A DNA stretch of 64,000 nt, taken from contig JAENRP010000159.1 of NCBI GenBank assembly GCA_024741835.1, forward strand, positions 35,318 through 99,317, written 5' to 3'. Within the stretch, counting starts at the first letter, position 1. Each line of letters opens with the position of its first letter. Source of the stretch: Diplocarpon mali. Taxonomy: Eukaryota; Ascomycota; Leotiomycetes; Helotiales; Drepanopezizaceae. The notes under the pieces are model-generated. The model was given only the letters and a program-made list of their open reading frames with translations. It made no database searches and had not been told where the DNA came from. Position numbers and translations under genes: made by a program. Positions 46,601 to 57,000 of this stretch are shown here, in pieces.

Positions 46601-48739
46601 AGGCGAGTAATTATATCCTTAATAGTTAAGTTTAACAAATCTTAAAATAGGAGGAGGCTATCTTTAAAACTTTATATACTTAGAGATTCGCAAAGTATAC
46701 TACTTAATAGTAATACTATTAAGCCGAACTAATAACCCCTTTCTCTTAACTTAAGTATATTAAGCGCACCTACTGATCGACGACCTACTAATCGCCTAAA
46801 GGCCGAATAGACTATTCCTATTATTTGTAAACTGCCTAAAGTATAGAATAACTTTAATATTATTATTCCTTTAATTAAAGCACTTATAGTAAAGGATATT
46901 CTTAAAATAGGTATAAGTAATAATAAGCCTTTACTATTAGAAAGCGGTTCCTTAGATAATAAGCCTATAAAACCTATAGCCGAACCTATATCTTTAAAGA
47001 GGAATAGAGACCTAGAACTAGAAGATACCTTAGACGAATGCGAGTCTAAGTATATCTAGGCTATAATAGCGCATAGGATCTATAAGCTTAAACTTTAATA
47101 GAGCTTCGACGAAGATAATACGTTCCTAGCTGCTAAGGGGATAATGAAAATCTCTCTTCTAAAGATATACAATAAAGCTATTAACGATTTGGAGAATAGA
47201 ATAGTATAGAGTAAGGTAATTTAAAAGGAGATAAGCTTTCTTATTACAAATAGTATAAAGATAGAGGAACTAATACTAAAGGACGTAAACCTAGTATTAA
47301 TAAAGTGGGTCTTTATAATTAAGATATATATAAATAGAACCCTAAAGCGTTATAAAGTAAGGCTTATAGCTAAGGGCTTCTCCTAATAGTATAAAGAAGA
47401 CTACTTCGATACATTTGCGCTAATAGTTCGCATAGATACCCTTTGTATATTTATAGCAATAGTAGCCGCTAAGGACCTTAAATATAAATAGTATAATATT
47501 AAAAATGCATTTACTAAAGCGACTATAAAGGAACGGATTTTTCTCTTTTAACCTAATAGTATTCTTATACGCGCTAGCCACTCTCTTTATATATTCCGCA
47601 GTATCTATAGGCTTAAATAATCAGCCTATGATTAGAACCTCTTATATAACTCTACTCTAATAGAAATGGGATTCGTTTAAAGCTTAGCTAACCCTTATCT
47701 ATTTACCTATATTAAGCGTAGAATTAAGTTGCTACTATATATTAATAATATTACTATAGTTATAAAAACAACTACTTAATTAGATTAGTTCTTTATAACG
47801 ATTTGGAAACGTTTTAATACTAAGGATCTAAGGGGAATTTATAAGATCCTTAGCATCTATATTATAAGGAACCGCTCTACTTAAGAACTCTAGTTAGACT
47901 AAGAATAGTATATTAAGAAGATCCTAGACTAAATAGGACTCTCCACTTATACTCTTAACTTTAAGCTAAAGCGTACTCTAATCGAAGGAAAGTATAATAA
48001 GTTAGAGCCTATTAATAAAAATAAGTAGAAAGGAGATTTGAAGAAGTACTAATAAGATATTAAAGCAATTATATATACTATAGTATATATAAGACTAGAT
48101 ATTGCCTTTATTACTAAGCAATTTAGTTAGAACTTAAAGGATCTGACAATTCGATATAAGAATGCAGTTAAGCGATTTAAAAGGTACCTTCGATTAATAA
48201 TTATATAAAAGGTAAGATATAGACTAATAAAATATATAAGCGTAAAGCTTAAGGTATATACTAATTCCAATTAGGCAAATATAAAAGGTTGGAAAAGTAT
48301 ATTTAAAAGTGTAGTAATACTATATAATAGACCTATATTATAAAGAAGTAGGAAGTAGAAATCAGTAGCTACCGCAAGCATTAAGGCTAAATATATATTA
48401 ATATCGTTAAATTGTAAGTAAGGATTATAAATTACTTAAGTTTTAAAAGATATAGGTTTTACTTAATATATTAAATAAGATAGGAATTATATTAATCTTT
48501 AAGCAGATAATATAAAGGCGATTATACTTGCAAAGAATCTTTACTTATATAAGCGATTGAAATATATTAATATTACCTACTACTTTATCTGCGACCTTAT
48601 TATAAAGAATAAGTTATCAATTACCTATATCCTAACCGATCGAATAGTAGCAAATGGATTTATAAAGCTATTAAAGACGGTTATAAAGTTTAAAGCATTT
48701 AAAGATATACTAGGGTTATAGAAGATAGTAAGGGCTTAG
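43646..48739 (+). pseudogene. CopA copy 6 Gag-Pol polyprotein, RIP-inactivated
   Basis: A single frame of 1698 codons from ATA 43646 to TAG 48737-48739. It is 18 codons longer than copy 1: one extra 48-bp motif unit plus 6 bp in a GKGKGKG run near 44660. The zinc-knuckle-like segment is better kept here (C-Y-F-C at 44492-44503, a Cys nine residues after the second Cys). The polymerase box is Y-I-N-N, so both Asp are lost. Domain order and box positions are as in copy 1. Confidence 0.94.
45173..45642 (+). repeat. In-frame array of ten 23-bp motifs (CopA copy 6)
   Basis: Ten copies. The first keeps ACTCCTAGGCC and several late ones keep CGCGAGT, so this is the best preserved CopA array. Confidence 0.85.
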
Positions 48740-48754
48740 CAGGCTTAAGGACGA

Positions 48755-48900
48755 CTCCTAAGCCTGCCTTGCAAGTTAGGTTATATAGTCTTATAGAGGA
48801 AAGTTTTTAAATCAACTCCTAGGCCTAGACCGCGAGTCAAGTTATATAATCTTATAAAGGAACGCTTTTGGAAATTTGACTCCTAGTCCCGCTCTGCAAG
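48755..48900 (+). repeat. Three 23-bp motifs in the 3' untranslated region of CopA copy 6
   Basis: The middle copy (about 48816-48838) reads ACTCCTAGGCC..ACCGCGAGT, nearly unmutated. All three are after the stop at 48739. Confidence 0.85.
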
Positions 48901-49039
48901 TAGGATTAGTAATTTTAATAGAAGTTACTATTAATTAATTGTTTTTAATTTAGAAAGATACCTAGGAGTTGGATTAGCGCAAAAGAATAATTATTATTTT
49001 CCTAACTGCAGGTCAATTGGAGTAAGGTCTAAGTAAGGG

Positions 49040-49234
49040 TATTAAGATAGGTGATATAGCTATCACTCTAATATATTATCATATGACTCTACTGCTTAAT
49101 TAGTAGGATATTAATATATATATAGCTATAAGGAAGAAAGGGGTAACCTTCCTTTCCTAACTCTTACCAATATATCGACTATCGACCTTTAAAAGCCTCC
49201 TTTACCTACTGCGCCGACTCACTTAAGCTCAATA
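49040..49234 (+). repeat. CopA copy 6 3' LTR
   Basis: 195 bp, after purine tract AAGTAAGGG. Confidence 0.94.
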
Positions 49235-49239
49235 TCTTA

Positions 49240-49610
49240 TTATATTTAATATTAAAATTATAATAAGTCTCCTTATATTATTTAAGGAAATCAATAATAT
49301 TAGCTCTAGTGAAATAAGGAGCGCTAAGGGAACTAAGAAGGGGAAAATGATTAGTGATAGCTTTAAAGGTAGCTATTATCGCTTTATTCATTTTAATAAG
49401 AGGGGAGCTAGGTCGAATATAGGACCTAAGGTATTCTAAAGAGTTTTCAGAATCCGAGTTAATCTTAAAGTGACTAAGGCGAGCTTGAAAAGATTTAAGC
49501 AAAGGGTTAGAAGGAGGTTTAAAATTGATATTTTTAATATTTTTAAGTATTAATATTAAAAAAGCAGGTGCAGTTGCTAAAGGGGAAGATAAAGAACTTA
49601 AGGTATATAA
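49240..49610 (-). pseudogene. LtrD2 gag-like ORF, N-terminal segment
   Basis: Open on the minus strand from about 49600, with no clear ATG, through SFQARLSHFKINS (about 49495-49455) to the CopA copy 6 insertion at 49239. It continues at 43044. A stop near 49275 lies in a Gln-type codon (TAA). Family not established; the other half is Gag-like. LtrD1 keeps only a short stretch of this region (near 24890-24960). Confidence 0.55.
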
Positions 49611-50371
49611 AATTGCATTTTTATATTCCTATTCGTAGGCCTAGCTTAAGAGTGAAAATCCGGTTTCTATAGAAAGTTTATTTAGACTTCGCTAAGACTT
49701 CTTTAATAGGTATAAAGTAATAAATAAGGGTATTGCAATTACTAGCAGTAAGAAAAGGTTTATTAAGTCAAAGACTAATTTCTAAGATAAAGTTTCTAAG
49801 AAAGATTTATCTTAGCTTCTAGGATAATTTCTATTAGTTCTTTAAATCAGTATATCCTAAGAGTTATTTCTAAAGTAAAGAATAGAGTTCTATCGAGTAG
49901 AGGCGGCTAAATTATCTGATTTAGCTTTTTAAGAAAACTAAAGAGATACTCCTAATTAGAGCTTCTGTTTAGTATTATATAAATACTCGAAACTGCTATT
50001 ATTTAAAGTAGCTATTATAGCTAATCAAACTTCTTTATATCAGAAAGGCTGGAAATCCAATAATCGTACTAATAAGCTAATAATTCAAGCTTTTTAGATT
50101 AGAGGTAAGAGAGGCAGGATAGGGGCCGAAATGGGAAAATCTGAGGTTATTAATAGTAGAGAGTGGCAATCGATAGTTCCAAATAACTAAGTGATTGCAA
50201 GGTCGATAATAGAGGAATAATAACTAATAGTTATAAATAACTAAATGATTATTATCTTAAGAGGGGTTTTTTTTCAAAGGGTTAATCTCTTATCTGCGAA
50301 CTAAGAGAATCAAAAGGAGAAGTCGTATAAAGACAAAATCTCAAAGGAATCGTCCCTACGTAGGTCACTAA

Positions 50372-50618
50372 TATAAGAGAGAGTAGGAACAATATAAGAA
50401 TAGGCCTACGTAAAGACTAAAGACAAAGAGGGAGGAAGTACCATAAGCGGGCTCTTTAAAGATAAGAACTAGGACAATTCACTAGTTAAGGGTAGAATAG
50501 GTAGTTAGCATTGCGCGCTATCTCTAAGTATAATAGTAGTCCTATATATACCCCTTTCTTAGTCCTTATCTGACCATATGACCTATGTTACGAGATCCTC
50601 TACTTCCAGGTCTCTATA
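50372..50618 (-). repeat. LtrD2 right LTR
   Basis: 247 bp. It pairs with 41445-41691. Confidence 0.88.
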
Positions 50619-50622
50619 TTAT

Positions 50623-52633
50623 CAGTTGATACTCTATTGTTAGCGGCTAAAAAGGAATAGTAATAGCAATTCGAGGTTTTACCGTTTTCTAATTGTAAGC
50701 CTAGCTTAGGAGTCGTTTTTAATAAAACCGCGAGATCTACTTGCGGTCTTAGCTTAGGAGTCGATTTCCTAGAAATGGCGAGATCTACTTGCGGTCCTAG
50801 CTTAAGAGTCATTTCTGCGAATTTCACTTGCAATCCTAGCTTAAGAGTTATTATTAATAAATTTAAAGAATCTACTCGCAGGCTTAGCCTAAGGGTTATT
50901 TCTACTAAATTCACTTATAGTTCTAGCTTAGGAGTCATCTTTAAGGATACCTTATAATCTACTTATAGTCTTAGCTTAAGAGTCATTTTCGTAAGTTTTA
51001 CTTACGATCCTAGCTTAAAAGTCCATCTATTCTCCTTATCCTCGCTTAATTGTATTAAGGCAAAGAGTGTACTTTCCTTAAAGGAATCCACTTATAAGTC
51101 TGGCCTAAGAGTCAATTTCTATAATATTACCTTTAAGATAATATAAAGTCTATCTTTGATTTTAACTTTAAAGATCACTTTATAATTATTATTTATAAAT
51201 TATATAAATTGATTATTAAAAACTCTTATATAATTTAACTTTATATAGATCTTATAGCTAAATAAAAGATTAATACCTAAGTTAAGTATAAGGAGAACAT
51301 TTTATAAAAGGAAAGAAATACTAGTGATATTTATCTCTATTATACTTATCGAATCTGCATATAACCTTTTACTACTAACCTTACTAGAGTACCTTTTTAT
51401 TTTAATAAGTAGGCCTTTAAATAGATAGGATTTATCAATTATATATGCTATACAATTAGTATTACTATACTAATCGGATTCAAGGATTTTATAAAGATCG
51501 GCTTTTAAAATATAAGCATCTTTATTATAATTATTATTTAAATTATTAGAATTAGATTTAAGCTTAAATAACCTATTATTATTATTAGAGGTATCTGCTA
51601 AAGCTTTGGCTAAATAGCCTTTTCCTTTGCCTTTCCTTAATAGTTGCAACCTTTAGTAGAATAAGGGCAGTTTGCTTCTTAACTTCTACTTTAATTGCTT
51701 TTTAATATTAAAGCTAGCAACTATATTAATCAATTGCCTTTTAACTTTACAATTAGTAATATTATAAGTATTATTATAAAAGTAGTATCCCTAATAAGCT
51801 TAAGGGCTTATCCCGCGCTCCTTCCTCTTCTTAAGCTTATTATTGCCTTATAACGTAGTATTTGCTAATTTAAAGCGTCCTTTAAGGTCTTACTTAATAG
51901 TTCGAAGGAGGTCGATCTTCTTATAAATCTTTAAATTAAGTTAAATAAGAAGAGATTATTTTATAATAGCGAACTTAAGAGAAAGGCTATTAAGTAGGAA
52001 ATTAAAAAGCTAAGTTTTCCTAAAAGTTATAGCTATCCTAGGATCTATAGCTTTTACTCTTCTTCTCGCTTTATATAGTATAGATTAAGCAAAGTCTATA
52101 TTTATATCTATATCCTTACTATCTTTATCTTTTTTATATTAAAATAAAGTGATTTACTATAATAGATGCTAAGTATTAAAGGTAGTTATCTAAAAGTATT
52201 TTACCTTTAAAGTATCTTATCTTATCTTTATATTATTATAAACTTAAATAAAATCTTAGTCTTTATTATTTAAACCTTTATTAATCTTAAGCTTGCATTT
52301 AGCTAAGGCTAGCTTATACTCCTTCTCCTTTTTTATATTTAAAATCTACCTTTAGGATTCTTAATTATTATCTACTAAAGCTCTTAAGCTAAGCTTATTT
52401 AATATATTTAGCAAATCCTTAGCAATTGTATTAGCTATTAAAGTAGAAGTAGACGAATTAGTAGAAGGAGTATAAAGGGCTATTCTTATATATTTAATAA
52501 GTATCTTTTAAATCGCCATTTTAATGCCTTTGCTTTTAAAGTAAAGATCTAAATCGTCGAACTATTATTACCAGCTCTTTTAAGAGAGTTAAAGGTCTTT
52601 AAGTCTAGTATTTCGATTAGAATTAGAAGCTAT
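50623..52633 (-). pseudogene. CopA copy 5 Gag, protease and repeat segment
   Basis: N-terminal part of the CopA polyprotein, from ATA at 52633-52631 through Gag, the knuckle-like segment near 51780, the protease near 51450 and nine motif repeats (50691-51112). It ends at the LtrD2 insertion and continues at 41444. RIP-type stops throughout. Confidence 0.9.
50691..51112 (-). repeat. In-frame array of nine 23-bp motifs (CopA copy 5)
   Basis: Nine copies as in copy 1, here on the minus strand. Confidence 0.85.
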
Positions 52634-53038
52634 TGCTATTTTAAATAGAATTGCGTTTAAAATCAAATAAATTAAATAGTAAAAAGCACTCCTCCTATCG
52701 AAAGGTTAAAATGATTAAATAGTAGGTATTATAGAAGTATTAAATAAGAAGGAAGTCCTCTTATTAAAAAGGGTTTTTAGGCTATAACGTAGGGAATTAT
52801 ACCTCTTACGAAATATAGTAAAGCAAGGAATTATACCTCTTGCAGTACTAAAGGATTATAGAGCAAGGAATCATACCTCTTATAATACAGGTTAGTTAAA
52901 TAGGGAATTATACCTCCTATTCGCCGATTGCTTACCTCTTATTATAAGTCTCGTTCAACTTCCTACTAATAGTTGCAGCGCAAGTGCTTTCTAAGGGAAG
53001 TCAATAATCTATTATCGGTCTATCTAAGACTTATAACC

Positions 53039-53193
53039 TATTAAGCTTAAGTAAGTCGGCGCAATAAGAAAGGAGGCTTTTAAAGGTCGATGGTCGATAT
53101 ATTAGTAAGAGTTAGAGAAGGAAGGTTACCCCTTTCTTCCCTATAGCTATATACGTATCAATATCCTACTGACTAAGCAGTAGGGTCATATGA
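53039..53193 (-). repeat. CopA copy 5 5' LTR, left part
   Basis: 155 bp of the LTR in reverse, beside the primer-binding site (CTTATAACC on the plus strand, to 53038). It is cut by CopF and completed at 61295-61333. Confidence 0.9.
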
Positions 53194-53390
53194 TATCGTG
53201 CAGAATGGGCGGAGTCTCCACTTACCCTGGAGACCCTCCACGTGACTCTGCTAAGTCATAGACTCTCCTTTTTGTTTCCGAAGTCTCCTTACTATATATA
53301 TATTAGATAATAATATAATCAATCATCTTCCCCTACTTCTACAAGCCTCTTAAGCGACCTAATAAAGGCCCCCTAGCCGACCGCACTATA
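53194..53390 (+). repeat. CopF 5' LTR
   Basis: 197 bp, start TATCGTGCAGAATGGGCGG, end CCGCACTATA. It contains one CACGTGAC box near 53250. Confidence 0.93.
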
Positions 53391-53408
53391 GTTATAAGCC
53401 CTATAAGC
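53391..53408 (+). promoter_or_regulatory. Primer-binding site (CopF)
   Basis: GTTATAAGCCCTATAAGC lies directly after the LTR and is related to the GGTTATGAGCCC site of CopA and CopB. An inverted copy of this stretch occurs at about 53938-53960. Confidence 0.65.
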
Positions 53409-54033
53409 ACTTTAATATGCTTTCTCTTTGCATACAACCGGCTAGAGGGCCCTTTGAGCTCTTGACCGACTTTTCGAGTATTTATAATAACTTAAAGGAC
53501 CTTTGTTTTCAATTAACAAATCTCCATTTTCCGATCGAACCTATCGTGCATAATACCGCTCGGCCAAAATGTGAATCTATACCTTAGGGCGCGTACTAGC
53601 ATATTTAGCCTATTTTCTATATAATACACCTCCTAGGTTGTTAAAAGAACAGTTTTTCCGGCGGCCTAAGTACTAGCCTAGTCTATAGTAGCATAGATAT
53701 GGCGCATAGACTACTAAGCTAGTAGAAAATAGGTAGTCGGAAGGCCGGAATGCATTTTTCTTCGGCCATACATTAGAGGTTGTTTTACTTAAATCTATCG
53801 AAACTTCTATTGATATAATTAAAACTAAGTATAATCATTACCGAATTCTTTAAAAAGTGGTTTACTAATAGAACTTCGAAGTAAGAAACGTCGGCTAAAC
53901 CTTATATAAGAGGAATGCGAAAAGATTTATCGCTGCGCTTATAGGGCTTATAACTATCGTATATAATACCGCTCGGCCAAAATGTGAATCCATACCTTAG
54001 GGCGCGTACTAGCATATTTAGCCTATTTTCTAC
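53409..54033 (+). other. CopF leader with a direct repeat and a long hairpin
   Basis: A segment of about 85 bp (ATACCGCTCGGCCAAAATG and onward) occurs twice, at about 53541-53627 and 53955-54038. Between them is an inverted repeat with arms near 53656-53690 (CCGG, ACTAGCCTAG) and 53705-53750 (CTAAGCTAGT, AGGCCGG). The second direct repeat ends at the presumed gag start. No ORF. Confidence 0.75.
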
Positions 54034-57000
54034 ATAACAGAACCTCATTTGCAAACTCCATTTATATACCTAACCTTTTTTCACTAGACTCTATTCAATA
54101 TATCTAACGCTTCGAGCATCTCTAAGCCTTGCCTTAATACCTCTGCCTCTTAGGTAAAGTAGTTTAGTAAATATATATTCTTCGCTAAGCTTTATAATAT
54201 TACCATTTTTACTAATCTAAGACTCCTATTCAAGTCAATTATAGAGACTAAGCCTTAAGCTCCCTTTATATAGGAGCTTAAGGAATCGGAAACGGCCAAC
54301 CTCTGCGTAATATACGCGAGGTTGTATAAAGAGTATACAGCTACTCCAGCCGAATAGATTTACGCCCGCTTTCCCTTAGGAGATCTGTTAAAAGCTCTCT
54401 CTCTATAGGCTTCTTATAAAGATATTAAAGATAAATATAAAATCCTAATAAAAGAGCACCTTATGCGCAAGGAGACTTGGAAGACCTAATGCAAATACTA
54501 TGAACTACTACTAGAATAGGTCTTTAAGACTGTCGATAGAACGCTTTTAGCTTTTGCGATAGCTTAAGTATAAATCCAAGCTAAGAAGCTCTCTTCTTTA
54601 ATACCTAATAGAGATACTCTTATAAGTGGAACTACTACTAATAACCCGTATGCCAATTTAGTAAACTAGCAACTCTTACTCTAAGGCCTAGTATCTATTT
54701 TAAAGTATAATATTGCGCCTTTTAATAAGGCTATTCAGTCTTAAATAAGGCTCTAGTATTATAATATACTACGCTAAGGTAAGATTAAGAGAACTAATAC
54801 TTAGCAATAGATCTAAGAGTAGCAGGAGGCATACCGCCTAGTAGAGTAATACAGTCTTCCTAAGATCAAAGGGAGATTAAGAGTAACTGACTTTTTAAAC
54901 TTAATTATAGTAAAGATTAATCTAAGTTAGGCGACCCGCTTAAAGGAGGAAATAATTACTAATAAGTAAATAGGAACCTTATATAAGTATAACCTAATGC
55001 AGCTAAGCCGCGCCCTAGCAGGCATTGAATCTAATAAAGCAATTAATAATAAAAGGCTAGCAGTTTTTACTACTCGAGAGTCTTTCCTAGATGCCGAAAC
55101 CCCTTCGCAGGCTTTAGCAAGCAGTTCCCAAAATCGCTCTATAAGCTCTAAAAGGGAGATTAGGCCTAAGTGCCCTTATAAAGGCTCTACTAATCACTAT
55201 TAGAAGCCCTAGGACTATCGGAAACTATTATATATTATAAACAGGCGTAAGGAAAATATAAAGGCTCTCCCTTTGCGAAAGGAGGTCCTACGAATATAAA
55301 AGGCGTTAAACGCAAGAGATTAGTTCAAAGGTCTTTAAGTATAGCTTAAGGAGAATAATATTACAGTAATAGCAATTAATAAATTCAAAGGAAAGGCTTT
55401 AGCCTTTAAAGAGGATAGTTTAAGTAAAAGGGAGAACTTACTAATCTTTATAATAATAGATCCCTTTGCCTTTAACGCTTTTAAAGAATCGTTTAATATC
55501 TACTACCTCTTTAAGCTAGAACGCTACCTGCTCTCCTTAAGTATGCTCCTTAATAATTGCATAGCTACTTATATTATTAATTCGAAGGATTTACTTATCG
55601 CAAGTACCTTTAAGCCTTTTGGCGACTCGCAGTAGTATATTAAAGCAAGTACCTTAAGACTCCTAATTATTAAGAAAGGTAATAGATATATAGCAGACTC
55701 TCTTTTATAGTATAACGGCTCTCCTATAGGGATAACGCTGCGCAATATTGCTATTATAAAGGAGTTTACTATTAATATTATCTTAGAAAGGCTCCTTGCG
55801 GATAAAGGTTTTTAATACTTTAAGGTAGACCTTACTTTGCGCTCTAGGAGTATTGCAGATTCTATAAAGCGAGCTTAGTTAAAGCGTTGCTATAATCTCG
55901 TTTTCTTTAAATATAAGCCTATTAACTATTTAGATCTTTTAAATATACTTTAATATAACTTCTCTATCTTAATAGCGTTCCTTATAGCTGAGATAATACT
56001 ATATAATAGGTTCTAGTCTAGCTATACGCCTACTAGGATGCGGGATAACAATACGTATACGTAGTACCTTTGCACTGGCTACTTAGGCGCAAAGGCTTTC
56101 TAAGCGCTAATCAAGTGCGCTAAGAGGGTGAAGATTAAGGGGATATAGAGGCTAGAGTGCCTTATATACGTAGTAGCATCTGCTAGGCAAGTTATCTCTT
56201 GCGCTACCTTTAAGAACCGATCTTTAAGGCCCTTCTTTAGGATCTCCTAGGATCTCTTTAACTTTTTAAACAACTTATATAATAGTTGCTTATAAGTTCT
56301 TTTAATTAAGGACAAGTATAATAGTATACTTTGGACGTTCCTATTAAGATCGAAGGGTAGAGATATAGTTATAAAGGTCCTTTAGGCCTTTAAAGTATAA
56401 GTGAAACACTAATATATGCTTTCTATTTGCAAGATTAAGTAAAATAATAACACTTTAGTAATCTCTTTAAAGGAAGACTCTCTTATAAAGTACTAAAGAT
56501 AGGTAAAAGAGGAGGGAATCGATTTAAAGCTTACTCCCGCTTATATATACTAACTTAATAGAGGCGTAGAGCGAGTAGGAAGGGAGTTGATTAAACGCTT
56601 TATTAAAATAAGGATCTACGCTAGGCTTTTAATAAGCCTTTGGCCAGAGGTTATAAAGGCTGCTATATACCTTTATAATATCTTCCTACTCGCTAGGAAG
56701 AAGATAATCTTATTAAGCGAGGCTCTTTATAGTTAGTTTAAATAGTATTTTCGATTCTATAAGCCGCTGCTTATTAAGTAGATAATAGCGAGCTTAAAGT
56801 CTAATTAAAGTCGCGTTTATATGTATAGCGCTTGCGCATACCCTTTAATTAAGAAGAAGGAGGTAGGGAGGGACCGCCGAACCTTTAAAATTGAATTATA
56901 AAGGCACTTAAGTTACTTAATTAGATATTTTACCTTTAATATTTATAGAATCTAGGTCCTTATACTTTAGCAAGTAATAATAACTTATAATATCGAGTTT

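Larger units (their letters stand above)
43045..49234 (+). mobile_element. CopA copy 6, full-length
   Basis: LTRs 43045-43239 and 49040-49234 (195 bp). Perfect duplication TCTTA at 43040-43044 and 49235-49239. By my alignment the two LTRs differ at 16 positions, every one a C/T or G/A transition, with no indel. 6190 bp. It was inserted into the gag-like ORF of LtrD2. Confidence 0.96.
41445..50618 (-). mobile_element. LtrD copy 2, split by CopA copy 6
   Basis: LTRs 41445-41691 and 50372-50618 (247 bp each, about 70 bp shorter than in LtrD1). 4-bp duplication TTAT at 41441-41444 and 50619-50622. Interior (41692-43044 plus 49240-50371) of about 2.5 kb with a gag-like minus-strand ORF but no protease, reverse transcriptase or integrase. 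A 90-base gap of N is at 41850-41939. It is a non-autonomous LTR element as seen here. Confidence 0.88.

Noticed and set aside
53630..53655. CTCCTAGG stretch in the CopF leader as a 23-bp motif
   Set aside because: Only the first half matches; the right half has no GCGAGT-like end.
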